Source: Enoplolaimus lenunculus (Eukaryota > Nematoda > Enoplea > Enoplida > Thoracostomopsidae). Taken from it: DNA of 64,000 bases. The stretch lies in contig JASANG010001564.1 of assembly GCA_030248215.1 (NCBI GenBank), forward strand, positions 1 to 64,000, written 5' to 3'. The first letter of the stretch is position 1. Each line of letters begins with the position of its first letter. Below are positions 9,619-22,227 of this stretch, piece by piece. The notes under the pieces are model-generated. The model saw only the letters and a list, made by a program, of their open reading frames with translations. It did no database searches and had not been told where the DNA came from. The position numbers were made by a program, and so were the translations under genes.

Positions 9619-12028
9619 TTAACACAACTCAAACGGCGGCGGACACAGCGGCACCCCAAGTTCCGGGTCAAATTCATCAGCTAAGTATTGCTTCTTATCA
9701 TCATTGCTCAACATTGTTCGATGCGAATATTGCAAACCAACACCCAACGACAACATTAACTTCAAGTCTTTGCTTGTTTCTTCGGTTTCTAATTCCCGTG
9801 TCGAAACAATATTTTCAACAGTTTCTAACTTTGAAATATTACATTTTCGCTGCACCGATTCTTGTACACCATCCGCAGCTTGTCGAAATGAAAAACTTTC
9901 AAGGACCGTTGTTGCAGTTCCTAATGGATTTCTCTCAACACCTGACACGAATTTACTGGCGACCGATGCAGAATCATTACCATGACTGCACGCACTAATC
10001 TCCGATGGGTCGTTGCTTCCAAAAGCCCCGCTCACGAATCCACTTTGCCTCAACACCTGAGTACCCTTATCTTCCACCGAATCCTGTACATGAGCAGACT
10101 GAGTGAAAGGTGAACCGATGTTCTTCGCAACTGACCTGAACGAAAACGCATCCAATAAAGTTTGACTCGTTCCAGAATTACTTGCAACAGGCCCACTACA
10201 GTCTTGATCCAAAGCAGTCTTCAACATCGGCTGAGCTTGAACTCGTTCAATATCGACTGATTGTAAATGCTGTACAGTAGCATCAGTATCGCTACTATCG
10301 AGCAACATTACAATTTCATTCAACTAAAATACATAAATATATACATAAATACTCAAAACAGTCGCAATATTTGCAACACTGACATTTTGAAAATATTTCA
10401 GTTCATTATATAATTATGTTCCATATCTAACGGAGTGGTCTGGTTCGTGGTTCTATGTTTTATTTCTATAAAACAAACACAATTAAGCTGTCATGGTGCA
10501 ATAAACTACGCACCGTGAACGATCCAGCAAAAACCAATTTCATTATTAAGAATACAATTTTTAACCGGCTAAAAATTTAGTCAAGTCACTCGATGTAGAC
10601 CTATAGTCTTGTAATAATGTCCATACGGGCTAAGGAATGGAATATAGACTACCTAGGAAATTAATAAAAACTACTTCATTTTATTAATTTGGACGCACTG
10701 AGTTCAGCGGTACCATGTTTAGCGCTACAGAGCCCCTGGTTCAACAGTTATGGCACTTTAAATTTCAACTTTTTACTATATAAAGCATACACAAACACCA
10801 ATCAAATTTGTGTAAGGAATAAACCTGGTAAGCATACATTTTACGCACATGTGAACGATAGATACTTCCTGTTCCAATCTGTGCGTGTGTGCACTACAAT
10901 TTCGACGACGATAACGTTTGAACAGTTGGTCATGTAGCCATAAAATAATACCGTTGAATTCAGCACGCCGGGATCTATAGCATGGACCACTTTTTATTAA
11001 AATCCTAAGGGGGTCCAGATTCCGCACCTCCGCCGATCATACGTATCTGATTTGCACCAGCGCAACATTAATTCGACGCATTATTTCAATATGTAGGTGA
11101 CTAGACTTGTCGAAACCTTGGAGAAATAGATGTATTATCTGTTCTTACTTTTCTGCCTTCTTCGCAACTGAAACGGTTAAAAATTGTAAAAAAGAAGCAA
11201 TACCAAAGATTAGTTCAAACTCACCAGTGCATTCCGATAGGTTCCTGTCGGATTAATCATCCTTCGAAAAGCCTCTTTATTTTCGTCTATTGCACAGAAA
11301 TAGTCTTTTTTCTAAAAATACATCGTTTTAATAATATATTTAATTATGAATTTAAAATGTTAGACTTTTTGCAAGGCTGCAATAAAGTTGTAAAGGCCAG
11401 ACGCTAAGTTACAAGCGTATTTAGCCAGCCGGTATTTACTGGCTTACAACTTGAATACTACTGCTCAAATGATAACTCAACGTAAGTAACATTCCAAACT
11501 TAGCAAAATTATAAAATATTGCACATTTAAACTTACAACACTTGCAGTTCCAAAAAATAAGTCCTAAAGAAAGTATATATGAATTTTAACTCACAAAACG
11601 TTTCAGTTGATTTGCGTCGTCTTTCATCTCGAACCATTTGTATCGATCTTCTTCAGGTGAAACTTCCATAAATCCTAAAATAATACAACAAATTTGCTCT
11701 AAATATTTTCTTACAACGTCCCATTAATAGTACGTATATATCATACCAATTTTAACAAACACCAAAAATCCATTTTATCCAATGAAGAGACCATAACATA
11801 AATATAAATACATAATAATGTACGTATTAGCTAGCCTTAGCAATAATTGACTGATATTATCATCAGTATAATTAAAATGTTAATAGGCAGGTACGGTACG
11901 ATTAATAGACAAAATTACCTGAACAAGACTTACCAAACAGACAAGGTTTACCCTTTGCTGGACCGTAACACGACAGCAACCATTGGCTTGAAGTCAACGT
12001 TTTTTCTGCGTCTTCTTTGCACATTAAT
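9619..12028 (-). CDS. NUP42: Nucleoporin NUP42 (NUPL2), 3' four exons
   Basis: NUP42 sits on the cytoplasmic side of the nuclear pore, binds GLE1 and promotes mRNA export by DDX19/Dbp5. Exons found: 11934-12028, 11595-11674, 11225-11311 and 9619-10323, all phase-compatible. The first two encode TLTSSQWLLSCYGPAKGKPC then LFGFMEVSPEEDRYKWFEM, matching human NUP42 [20 protein letters not shown] and GFTDISPEELRLEY. The last exon has sparse FG-type repeats (AFSFRS, GAFGSND, SFSFRQ) and ends LGVPLCPPPFELC, the counterpart of the human C-terminal GLE1-binding LGKIPLKPPPLELL. The N-terminal CCCH zinc finger exon was not found upstream of 12029 and may be small or beyond a long intron, so the 5' end is open. 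Confidence 0.88.
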
Positions 12029-13068
12029 CTAAAAACAAATGAGGCTAATAGTTGAAACTTGAAGATGAAACTGTACGGTTTGATCAACGGGTTTATAAAT
12101 GTAACAACCACAAAAACCTGTCAAAACTAAAGAGTTTGTGTTTCAAATTATGCAACTATGCACTTTGTCTACTTAGTCTTGTTGAAAACGTAAAAACCTA
12201 CAAATACGCCTTCAGCTCATCATCAGCAGATAAATGTTCGTGTGCAGATGATCTGTGTTGAGTAATCTGCGCAAGTTTCTTATTGAACGAAAACGAACCG
12301 GGGCTACTTGTGCCTAAAACGCACAGGAGCGAATGTAGCAGTGAGTATCACAAAATTTTGACGAAAGCTACAATTTACCCATTTCTCGAACAAATACTTT
12401 CAATTTCATCAGAGATATCATTTTAAGATTAAATTTAAAATTCGCACCCACCGATCAGACGTTTACCATCATTGCCCAGTTATAAGAAGTTGATGCTAGA
12501 GCACCGATAAAATTCCACGCCTTGTGGAGAGTTCGTACTGTTCATATATGCCCGAAATACAGGCAGAGTGTCAAGAAAAAATGACATGGAAAAAAACTTA
12601 TCTTAATCTCGGTTAAATTCAATCTAATTGTAAATTCATCATGCAGATTTTATAAAATCATTCAAACTTATGTATGGGTTCAGACAATAGTTTGTATACC
12701 ACTAAATTGTTGGTATTTGTTAAAATGCTAAGAGTCATTTCCAATTCTTACTCGACTGACTGGACTCATTACGGACGACGTGTTCAAATCGACAACTATC
12801 ACCGTAAACACAGCGACCTTCTTGAAAATACCGACAAACTACCATTACCAAAAACAAAAGCGAGGGCTAATCCACAAAAATTAAGCTAAAATGTTCATAT
12901 GGTAACTCAGTATGTTTAATATTGGATTTCTTAGACTTTTCTAAGATTTTTCCATCCATCATGAATCCGTTCTATTACACGCTTAGTTTAAATTACTGCT
13001 GAGGTATGTTTTCTAACATAAAACATAGGGGTGAAGTCATGTTTTGAACAGGTTTTCAGTTAAACTAT
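12029..13068. other. Presumed NUP42 upstream intron, no exon identified
   Basis: The exon at 11934-12028 begins mid-codon, so at least one 5' exon exists. I looked for a CCCH zinc finger on the minus strand here and did not find one. Short open stretches near 12370-12470 do not resemble NUP42. Confidence 0.35.
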
Positions 13069-13870
13069 AATTGAGCGAAGCGAAACTACGAGCGAAGGTC
13101 GGAGTTTCGCGAAGCGTTTTATGTTTTGTACTTGGGGGTCGAAAGGTGGATGTCCGTCCGTCCGTCTGTCCGTCTGAAAAGAATCTCAGGAACGGCTGAA
13201 CCAATTTTGATAAACTTTTTTTGTTTGAGAGCCAATTATCCTGGGGTGTTAACCTCGCATTGGGGTTTTAAAATTTTAAGCCGTTTATTAGCTACAGGCT
13301 AATTTGCATAATTAATTAAGCCTAAACTAGGACTTTCCACAATATTTCACTAATTATTACAGTTAGAAGCAATCTAATTTTAGCATTAAAGAGTTTTTGG
13401 GTGCGAGAATTTTGCGTAGACTGTTTACAAACCTCCAAAATCGATAATTGAGCAGTTAGCTAATAGATAATTTGCATATTATCATAGTTTATAAGCCTAA
13501 ATTACGACTTTTCACAATATTTCACTAATTATTAAGGTTAAAAGCAATATAATTTCAGCCCTAAAGGGTTTTTAGGTGCGTGGAATTTGAATAAATAGTT
13601 TACAAACATCCAAAGTCGATAACTGAATAGTTAGCTAATAGCTAATTTACATATTACCTTAATTGACAAGACAAAATTAGGACTTTTGAAATTATTCCAA
13701 AAATTATTAGGGTGGCTGAAGGGTTTTTGGGTGTGCGGAATCTGAGGAAATTGGTTACAAACCTCCAAAACCGATAAATTAATAGTTAGCTAATAACAAA
13801 TTTGCATATTACCTTAATTGCTTAAGTGTGTTTGAGCTTCGCTCAATAAATGTAGTCCCACTACGACTGG
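13069..13870 (-). mobile_element. Pearl-like element with tandem core, copy 1
   Basis: Begins ATTGAGCGAAGCGAAACT and ends GCTTCGCTCAATAAATGTAG then TCCCACTACGACTGG. The conserved head has a GTCCGTCCGTCTGTCCGTCT run and the phrase gaacggctgaaccaatttt. The core has about four degenerate tandem monomers (gttagctaatagctaatttg). Head, variable tandem core and tail resemble the non-autonomous Helitron-like 'pearl'/HINE elements. It is inverted relative to 18311-20300. Confidence 0.7.
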
Positions 13871-14579
13871 TTTACAATTAAGTGTGAACCTTTATAAAAT
13901 TACCGCGTTCTAAAGTTGAATCTATCATTTGCATTTTTTAGTTTTCACCAAAGGAGTGCTAAACTTGTTGAATTTGTTGCACTATCAATTCTTATAATTT
14001 GTCCAGTAACTTGTTTCCATACAGCAATATTAAACTAAGTTATACTGCTCTTTAAAATACTATGTTTTCCAAGTATAACAGCTTCAAGCACTATGGCTTT
14101 AATAGCGGAAAACGGTGTAACAAAGTCTACTGTCGGATTTTCTAAATTACACGACACAACAACCTTCATAACTATGTTGAAATGATTAAAAATATTGAAC
14201 GTTTTTACGAATATTATAAGCAGCGACAACACAACAGTTGCATTTTTCATAACATTTACAACCAGTTATAACATTTCCAGTTGCAAATATTAATAATACT
14301 CCAACAGTTAAAGTCACTTTCAAACTGTTTTGTAATTCTGCTTGATAAAATACTGTATATTTGTAATGCCAATGTTCACAAACTTTTGGAAAATTTAGCG
14401 TAGTTTCGAATAAACCTACTACATTTCTCAATTGCCAGTCATTGGTTTCATTTAACTCATAATCAAATTGGTGTTATATCTTTTATTTTAGTTAACTTTT
14501 AACGTTTAAAATTTTGCAAAAATCAATGTAGTTCATTTTATTATTTATATTTATCACATGTGCATTTGTTTATAATTAT
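13871..14579. other. No gene seen
   Basis: AT-rich DNA with short open frames on the minus strand (one with a CKCYEKCNCC run near 14230-14280) that I could not relate to any protein. Confidence 0.35.
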
Positions 14580-15028
14580 CAGAGTCCCAATCGGAAGTAC
14601 ATTTTGTCGGAAACGGAATCGGAATCAAATTTGGTGTCGTAGTCAACTACAGTAAGAATTCTGTTCAACCAAATATCGAGCTATATTTAAAAACAATTGT
14701 GAGCTAACATCACTGTTTGACGCAATGAAATAAAATTCTTAACTTAAGATTTTGCTATTCGTTTAAAGTTTCAACTGCAGTCACATTTTTACAATCAGCG
14801 GAATCATTGCTCGGTTAGATGCTCTTCGAGTAACAACTGAAAATACTTACTACGAAAAACAAACAGATTACGTGAAAACGAACGAAACAACAGGCAAAAT
14901 TTATGTTCAACCACCTTAAAACACATAACCGAAGAATAAAAATTCCGGTATCGTAACTGCAGCCAGTCGAAATCGAACCCATGTTTTATTGGAATTTTAG
15001 CCGGAATCGGAATTCCGTTGGAACCCTG
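14580..15028. mobile_element. hAT-type MITE with self-similar GGAATCGGAAT body
   Basis: A 449-bp element from CAGAGTCCCAATCGG to CCGTTGGAACCCTG, flanked by a perfect 8-bp duplication ATAATTAT (14572-14579 and 15029-15036). Sub-terminal sequence is built of CGGAAT units. An 8-bp duplication plus CAGGGTN ends indicates the hAT superfamily. No transposase. Confidence 0.9.
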
Positions 15029-16583
15029 ATAATTATCACATATCCCCTGGTCTTTTGCTCAATTTCGAATTAAAAATTCTTGAAAATGTAGTAGTTTCTA
15101 CAAGGTATATATAGACTAAAGAATGACTGTCAACGGTAAAAGAAGAGTTGATTTTAAAACAATGTCCCAACCATACGTCACATTTTTCTCTCAATATATT
15201 TTGCTCATTGTGTTTTTGCCTTACCTCATTTTTAACCCTTCTATTTTACTCAGCACAATCAAGTAAATCCATCAGACAAGAACTCGTGTTTGAACCTAAA
15301 GCAAATGGCCAACCGCAAAAGGATCTGGCACCTCGCCTGGTAACGGAGATGTCGCTTACGTTCACACCATCAGGGGGTGCTTGCATGTGGTAAAGTTACC
15401 AGGCGTGCACGGATCTTAAATATCTGAAAAGAATTATGCTTTGATTTGTGTAACTGTTATTAATTTAGGATGTGTCTTTTCAGTCTTACTGTTTATAGAA
15501 TATTTGAAAAAATATAAAAATTCGCTAAGTACTTACATGACAAACTATGATCCCATCTTAACGGAAACCAATATATAATGGGGTTTAACAGTTACCACGT
15601 AAAGAACTTTAACACTATGTAAGAAATTTTATCGCTGACTATGTAATGATTTTTAACAGCGATTGTTGTATAAACAACCTACTTTTGTAACAATGCCAGC
15701 AACAGTCACCGAGAGCCAAAACTTTCGGATATTTGCACCGAATTTTAAATAAAGTCTTTTAGATCAAGTTCTTGGAGCTTCCGGCAATTTCGATAAAAAG
15801 ATTTTGAATAGTTGCACAAATCTATCAATCGATGCGACTGGTTTCAAGTTTTGGTACAATTTTAGCAGTTGGTGGTCGGGATTTCTTAAAATAAGCCAAA
15901 ACTAAACAGTTCTATGAATATTTGCTAAAATTACCAAATTAACCTCTCTTTTAAACACCCAATTTTGTTTCACCTACTGCTTCGACTCCTGCAAATTTGG
16001 TTGATGTCAGGCTCCGGTATTTGCCTCTCCCGTTGAACCCTGGAAGCAGTCATTGAAGACCTTTGTCGAGTGTACATACCAACAGACTTGAGCACTAAGT
16101 CAAAGCAAAATGAGGCGTATATACTGTTGTAGCACATTTGTGCAGCCAATTACAGCTTTGCTATGGTAACTCAGCCTAACAGCACCTTGCTTCTCACTGC
16201 GCCGAGAGTACGACTGCAGCTTTCGCCGTCTGTTGAAGTGTTACTCATAGGCCGCATTAATGCTCAGTTTTCAGAACGGGAAGAAAAAAAATTTCCGTCA
16301 TCCTTAGCACACAAAAATGTCCAAATTGTATAATGCTTTTTAGCTCAGACACCGAAGCAAGTTTTAAGCTTGGATCGTAAATTAGAATAAACATTAAACA
16401 AGTTTCTTAGTTTATAGGACTGGTTTATAAATAGGCAAACGTGGCAGCGGTTGGTAACACAACGTAACAAACAAAACAATAAAATTCGTTTGAATTCTTG
16501 CTGTAGAACGTTAGTGCAGAAAGTAGAAATGTTACAGTTTAAATCATCGCAGTGAAAAGATCATACTTTACAATTTGCAAAAA
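15029..16583. other. Intergenic, no gene seen
   Basis: No convincing exon or repeat recognised. The open frame near 15148-15393 has no family resemblance. Confidence 0.35.
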
Positions 16584-16895
16584 TTACTCATCAAAACCGT
16601 TTTTTGTATTCACAACACATATTAGTATCTCGCACGTTGCACACATATGCAACTGTTGGCATCTATATTTTGGTTGCCGAGTGTGGTATTCTGCCCCTGT
16701 GACAATTTCCCACTGGTCATATGTATATCCCGGATCAGTGCGCAACCGAAAGTTTGGTATGGAAATTCTGCATTTTTTGTTATTATCTTCCGAATTAAAT
16801 ACGGTATTTTTCTCCGGGTGCTGTGTTTCCGGTAAAACACACAGTCTTCCTTTTTTCGAGTTTATCATTAACTTGTAACGTGTGCGGCATGCCAC
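16584..16895 (-). CDS. Possible cysteine-rich terminal exon, unrecognised
   Basis: An open frame on the minus strand ends at a TAA near 16584. It encodes a protein-like sequence with regular cysteines: RLCVLPETQHPEK, KKCRISIPNFRLRTDPGYTY, DQWEIVTG, then YRCQQLHMCATCEILICV. A plausible acceptor (cgaaaaaag|gaagac) lies near 16850. The composition (aromatic, Cys, charged residues, no low complexity) looks coding, but I recognise no family. A comparable open frame exists on the opposite strand, so strand choice is uncertain. No upstream exon was found. Confidence 0.25.
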   Translation of the reverse strand: MACRTRYKLMINSKKGRLCVLPETQHPEKNTVFNSEDNNKKCRISIPNFRLRTDPGYTYDQWEIVTGAEYHTRQPKYRCQQLHMCATCEILICVVNTKNGFDE

Positions 16896-18310
16896 TTAAA
16901 TTGAAGCACTGAAGTACAGAAGACTTTAAAAAATGTTGCGAAATCCGTAGATTTTGCTATCACTGTTCTCCTGGCAGAGTTCCAAAGTCTGAAATTGCCC
17001 AATATAGTTTAATTCTGCGAAAACAATTCCAGATTTAGCTTAAGAACCGAGAGTTAAAAATACCGGATTTCAGTACATACCGGGAATGAAAATCCAACTG
17101 CATACTGAGGGACAGATATTGTTTGGTGAAATACTGTTAATTTCACTGAAAAAATGAAAATAGGTATAGCTGAGAGAAAACATATAAGCAATACCACGTA
17201 GACATGGTGCGTTTCACATGAAAATGACGCAATTTCGTTACATCGGTGAGTATTGCTAGAATTGGACAGAACACCCTCATGTCGACACCTATTTTATAAA
17301 TTTTGCGCATACGTATATGACACATTAATTTTGAATAAAAATTGGTAAGATAAAGATGACTATAGACATGTCTTAGCTCAAACACACATCTGTGTTTTAT
17401 AGAGCGACAAAATGTAAACAATTTAGTGTGCGCACATAAATAATAATTGGCTATATAAAAATCTGCTGGAACGCTGCACAAAACACGTATGTGGGTCGTT
17501 ACGGAGACAAAAACGAAGATGTAATATCTGCTGGGTGAAAAGAAATGAAGGAGACGCGTGTGGAAATTTCACAGCTTGGGTTTGGCAAGCTAGTTGGCGG
17601 TTGGGGTGCGGCATGGAATCGACATTTATTTTGGGTGTAGAGGTAGAGGGCGTTAACTCGGTGGCGCAGAGATGTTAACGGGCCACGATGTGTAACAACC
17701 CACGTGACCCTCGGCCCATTGACTCACGACTCAAGCCTATTACCAATCTGGTTGTGTGCGGTAGCAGAGGCCGTAAAACAAGCATTTTACTACTCGGGAT
17801 TTAGGGGAAAATATTAGCATTTATCTTGGGTTTTTATCATCGGCAATTGGGTGATAAAACCGGAATTTATCTTTTCTGTTTTGCTGTGCAAACTGGCATT
17901 TGTCTTGGGTGCTTATGAGGAAAAATCGGCATTATCTTGGTTGTGGAGGTGGAGGGCGTAAAATCAGCATTTTTATACCGTCTTAACCGAAAAGCGAAAA
18001 AATACCGAAACCACAAAATGAAAGATACGTGTTACCGTAAAATTCATGTATAAGAAACGAATTAAAACTATTACTTTTTTAGCATATTAGGTAAATTTTT
18101 TTTACTTATTTTTGTTTATTTCAAGGTAAAACATTTGGCAGACGCAAAATCTACTTTGATAAGGATCTTACAGCAACCAGCTGAAAACATGTGTTGTTAT
18201 AGCAATGGCCTATGTTACGATAAAGGCGTCTCCATTGTCCCGGGACAGCTATATACCGGGAGTGCAAACATATGCACTCCTGTTTCCATATGCACAGCCA
18301 AATATATACA
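16896..18310. other. No gene; degenerate local repeats at 17610-17990
   Basis: From about 17610 to 17990 phrases such as gcatttatcttgggtg, gtagaggtagagggcgt and gtggaggtggagggcgt recur three to four times with different spacing, a decayed local duplication. The rest is unclassified. Confidence 0.4.
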
Positions 18311-20300
18311 CCAGTCGTAGTGGAACTACATTTATTGAGCGAAGCTCGAACACACGTAAGCAATTAAGGTCGAACACACGTAAGCAATTAAGGTAATATG
18401 CAAATTAGTTATTAGTCAACTATTCATTTATCGGTTTTGGAGGTTTGTAAGCAATTTTCTCAGATTCCTCGCACCCAAAAACCCTTCGCCACCCTAATAA
18501 TTATTGAAATAATTTAAAAAGTCCTAATTTTGTCTCTTCAATTAAGCAAATATGCAAATTAGCCATTAGCTAACTATTTGATAATCGCTTTTAAAGGTTT
18601 GTAGGCGAATTATTTAGATTTCTCGCACCCGAAAACCCATTATGGCGGAAATTAGATTGCTTGTAACCCTAATAATTAGTGAAACACCCTAAAAACGCCT
18701 AATTTAGGCTTATCAATTCTACTTATATGCAAATTATCTATTAGCTAACTACTCAATTATCGATTTTAGTCGTTTGTAAACAATTTATTCAGATTCCTCC
18801 CACCAAAAAACCTTGAGTAAACCCTAATAATTATTGAATTAATTTAAAAAGTCCTAATTTTGTCTTGTCAATTAAGCTAATATGCAAATTAGTTATTAGC
18901 TAACTATTCATTTATCGGTTTTGGAGGTTTGTAAGCAATTTCCTCAGATTCCTAGCACTCAAAAACCTTTCAGCCACCCTAATAATTTTTGGAATAATTC
19001 AAAAATCCTGATTTTGCCTCGTCAATTAAGCAAATATGCAAATTATCTATTAGCTAACTATTCGATAATCGTGTTTAAAGGTTTGTAGACAATTCATTCA
19101 GATTCCTCGCACCCGAAAACCCTTTATTGTTGAAATTATATTGCTTTTAACCTTAATAATTATTGAAATAATTTAAAAAGTCCTAATTTTGCCTGGTCAA
19201 TTAAGCTAATATGCAAATTAGCTATTAGCTAACTATTCATTTATCGGTTTTGGAGGTTTGTAAGCAATTTCCTCAGATTCCTCGCACTCAAAAACCTTTC
19301 AGCCACCCTAATAATTTTTGGAATAATTCAAAAATCCTGATTTTGCCTCGTCAATTAAGCAAATATGCAAATTATCTATTAGCTAACTATTCGATAATCG
19401 TCTTTAAAGGTTTGTAGAGAATTCATTCAGATTCCTCGCACCCGAAAACCCTTTATTGTTGAAATTATATTGCTTTTAACCTTAATAATTATTGAAATAA
19501 TTTTAAAAGTCCTAATTTTGCCTGGTCAATTAAGCTAATATGCAAATTAGCTATTAGCTAACTATTCAATTATCGCTTTTGGAGGTTTGGAAACAATTTA
19601 TTCAAATTCCTCGTACATAAAAACCCTTTAGTGCTGAAATTCTATTGCTTTTAACCTTAATAATTAGTGAAATATTGTAAAAAGTCCTAATTTAGGCTTA
19701 TAAACTATGCTAATATGCAAATTATCTATTAGCTAACTACTCAATTATTGGTTTTAGACGTTTGTAAACAATTTATTCAGATTCCTGGCACCTAAAAACC
19801 CTTTAGTGCTGAAATTATATTGCTTTTAACCTTAATAATTATTGAAATAATTCAAAAAGTCCTAATTTTGCTTGGTCAATTAAGCTAATATGCAAATTAG
19901 CTATCAGCTAACTATTCAATTATCGGTTATGGAGGTTTGTAAACAATTTATTCAAATTCGTCGCACCCAAAAACCCTTTAATGCTAAAATTAGATGGCTT
20001 CTAACTGTAATAATTAGTGAAATATTGTGGAAGTCCTAATTTAGGCTTAATTAATGTGCAAATTAGCATGTAGCTAATAAACGGCTTAAAATTTTCAAAC
20101 CCCAATGCGAGGTTAACACCCTAGGAGAATTGGCTTTCAAACAAAAAAAGTTTATGAAAATCGATTCAGCCGTTCCTGAGATTCTTTTCGAACGGACAAA
20201 CGGACGGACGGACATCCACCTTTCGACCCAGAAAGTACAAAACATAAAACGCTTCGCGAAACTCTGAGCTTTGCTCGGAGTTTCGCTTCGCTCAATAATT
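18311..20300 (+). mobile_element. Pearl-like element with expanded tandem core, copy 2
   Basis: The tail CCAGTCGTAGTGGAACTACA and TTATTGAGCGAAGC start it, and the head with ACGGACGGACGGACATCC and GCTTCGCTCAATAA ends it. The core holds about 11 monomers, each with a tatgcaaattagctattag-type block, in two length classes (about 154 and about 173-177 bp). The 18881-19208 and 19208-19539 dimers are nearly identical, indicating recent local duplication. Confidence 0.78.
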
Positions 20301-20554
20301 TGAACTTTTCTCGCGGAGGTGTTGAAGCATTCCTGATCCCTAGTTTCAAGGGACGCTGAGGCAGAGCAGGATAAGTGTTCTAACAATGGATTGCTTAGAG
20401 TGGGGTTTGGGGGGCGACAGCAACCATCCACCTTAGGGTCCTCTGAACTTGCAGTGGCCTGCAGGGCGGCAGCCCGCCTGAGAATTAAATTAAAGAAAAC
20501 TTTTCTATGTGGAGGAGCTTTTCATTGTGTGGGCCCAGCTGAACCTCTCTACCA

Positions 20555-21065
20555 GCTGTCCGCTGTGCCAACTGCCGCTCCCAACTGTACTGCTGTCCCA
20601 ACTTTCCCACTGTCCCTCTGACAACTGTCCCACTGTCCAAACTTTACCAACTGTCCCGCTGTGCCAACTGTCCCGCTGTCGCTGCAACTGTCCCGCTGTG
20701 CCAACTGTCCCGCTGTCGCCGCAACAGTCCCATTGTCCAAACTGCCGCAACTGTCCCACCTGTCAGATCTGTCCCGCTGTCCCAACTTTCCCAACCGTCC
20801 GAATTGTCCATCTGTCCCGCTGTCCCAAGTGGTCCGATGCCCAACTGTCCCAGCTGTCCCGCTGTGTCAACTGGCCCGCTGTCCCAACTGGCCCGCTGTT
20901 CAACCGTCCCACTGTCCCAACATTCCCAACTGTCCGAACTGTACAGCTTTCCAAACAGTCCCGCTGTCCCAACTGGCCCGCTGCCCCAGCTGTCCCAAAC
21001 TCCAAACTATCTCAACTATTCTGTTGCCGAACTGTCGTGTTGCCTTCACCGTCCCGCTGTCCTAA
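20555..21065. repeat. C/T-rich minisatellite, CTGTCCCRCTGTCCCAA type
   Basis: About 500 bp of a degenerate unit of roughly 15-18 bp containing CAACTGTCCCGCTGTCC. Because the unit lacks stops in several frames, long cysteine/proline frames appear on both strands; these are repeat artefacts. It is the most GC-rich stretch in the left half of the window. Confidence 0.85.
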
Positions 21066-21231
21066 CTAAAGGAGCTACCCGATAGTCATAATGACTACCC
21101 ATTAGCTCCAGAAATAATTCAGGTCAACGATAGCATGTTATCTGATTATTGTGCAGACTTGAAACAAACTTTAAATTTGGTAAACGGTTCAGTTAAAAAC
21201 TAGTTCCAAACTGGAACAGCAATCAAAATTA

Positions 21232-22227
21232 TGCGTCGTCCACAATAACGTGAGAACGCTGTGTGGATTTTTGAAACTTCAATTGACGGTTGCCCTCAAC
21301 AAATTTATATTTGTTGATAGCAGTCGTCAATTGAAAATATTTTCATCCAATTTTAAATTTCAATTGACGATTGCTGTACTATTCTTAAACTAGCAGCAGT
21401 CAACGAAACAAATTTCTGTACAACACGCGTGAACGGCTACTCTGGTTGCGTATAACAAGCGTGACGGAGAAACCATTTTTCGATGCCAGCCGTGAACGAG
21501 TCCCGACTTAACATAGGGCAACTGTCAATCGGTTCACAATGTTCTTTCAGGAACCGTCAACAGGAGCAACGATTCTTGACGGCAACCGTCAATTGAAAAT
21601 TTTGTTTTACACGGCAACCGTAAATCGAAAAATCTTATATACGCAACCGTCAATTGAAAAATCTTATATACGCAACCGTCAATTGAAAATGAAACTTTAG
21701 GCGTCAACCGTCAATTGAAAATTTTTATACAGACGGCAACCGTCAACTGAAAATTAAACTTTTGACGGCAACCGTCAATTGAAAATTTTTATATACGGCA
21801 ACGGTCAATTAAAACTTAAAGTTTAGACGGCAACCGTCAATTGAAAAATAAAACTTTAGACGACAACCGTCAACCAGGAATTCATCTTTTAACGGCAACC
21901 GTCAATGCGAAAGCTAAACTTGAATAGCAGCCGTCAACGGGTACTGGTGAGGTATACAGCAACCGTCAACGGGTTTGCAAGTTTTGTAACAGCAAGTGTC
22001 AACCGATAGCATGATCAGAAACGCTATTCACACCTGCCCTCTAAGTTTTGGTGCAAATCTTAAACTATATTTAAGATTTGAAAAACTTTATACAGTAGCC
22101 GCCAACGGAAAATAAAATTTAGATAGTAGCCGTCAACACAATCTCATTTTTGAAACTAGTAGTCGTCAACCGTCAATTGATGATTTAAAAATCCACACAG
22201 CGTACGCACGTTATTGTGGACGACGCA
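21232..22227. mobile_element. TTA-target MITE with internal CAACCGTCAATTGAAAA array
   Basis: A 996-bp element with inverted ends of about 60 bp (TGCGTCGTCCACAATAACGT, then a CTGTGTGGATTTTT block). It is flanked by TTA at 21229-21231 and 22228-22230. The interior (21590-21990) repeats GGCAACCGTCAATTGAAAAT about ten times at roughly 30-45 bp spacing. The TTA duplication suggests PIF/Harbinger. No coding capacity. Confidence 0.85.

Noticed and set aside
20505-21085. Overlapping Cys/Pro and Gly/Trp-rich frames
   Set aside because: Products of the 16-bp minisatellite, open on both strands because the unit has no stops.
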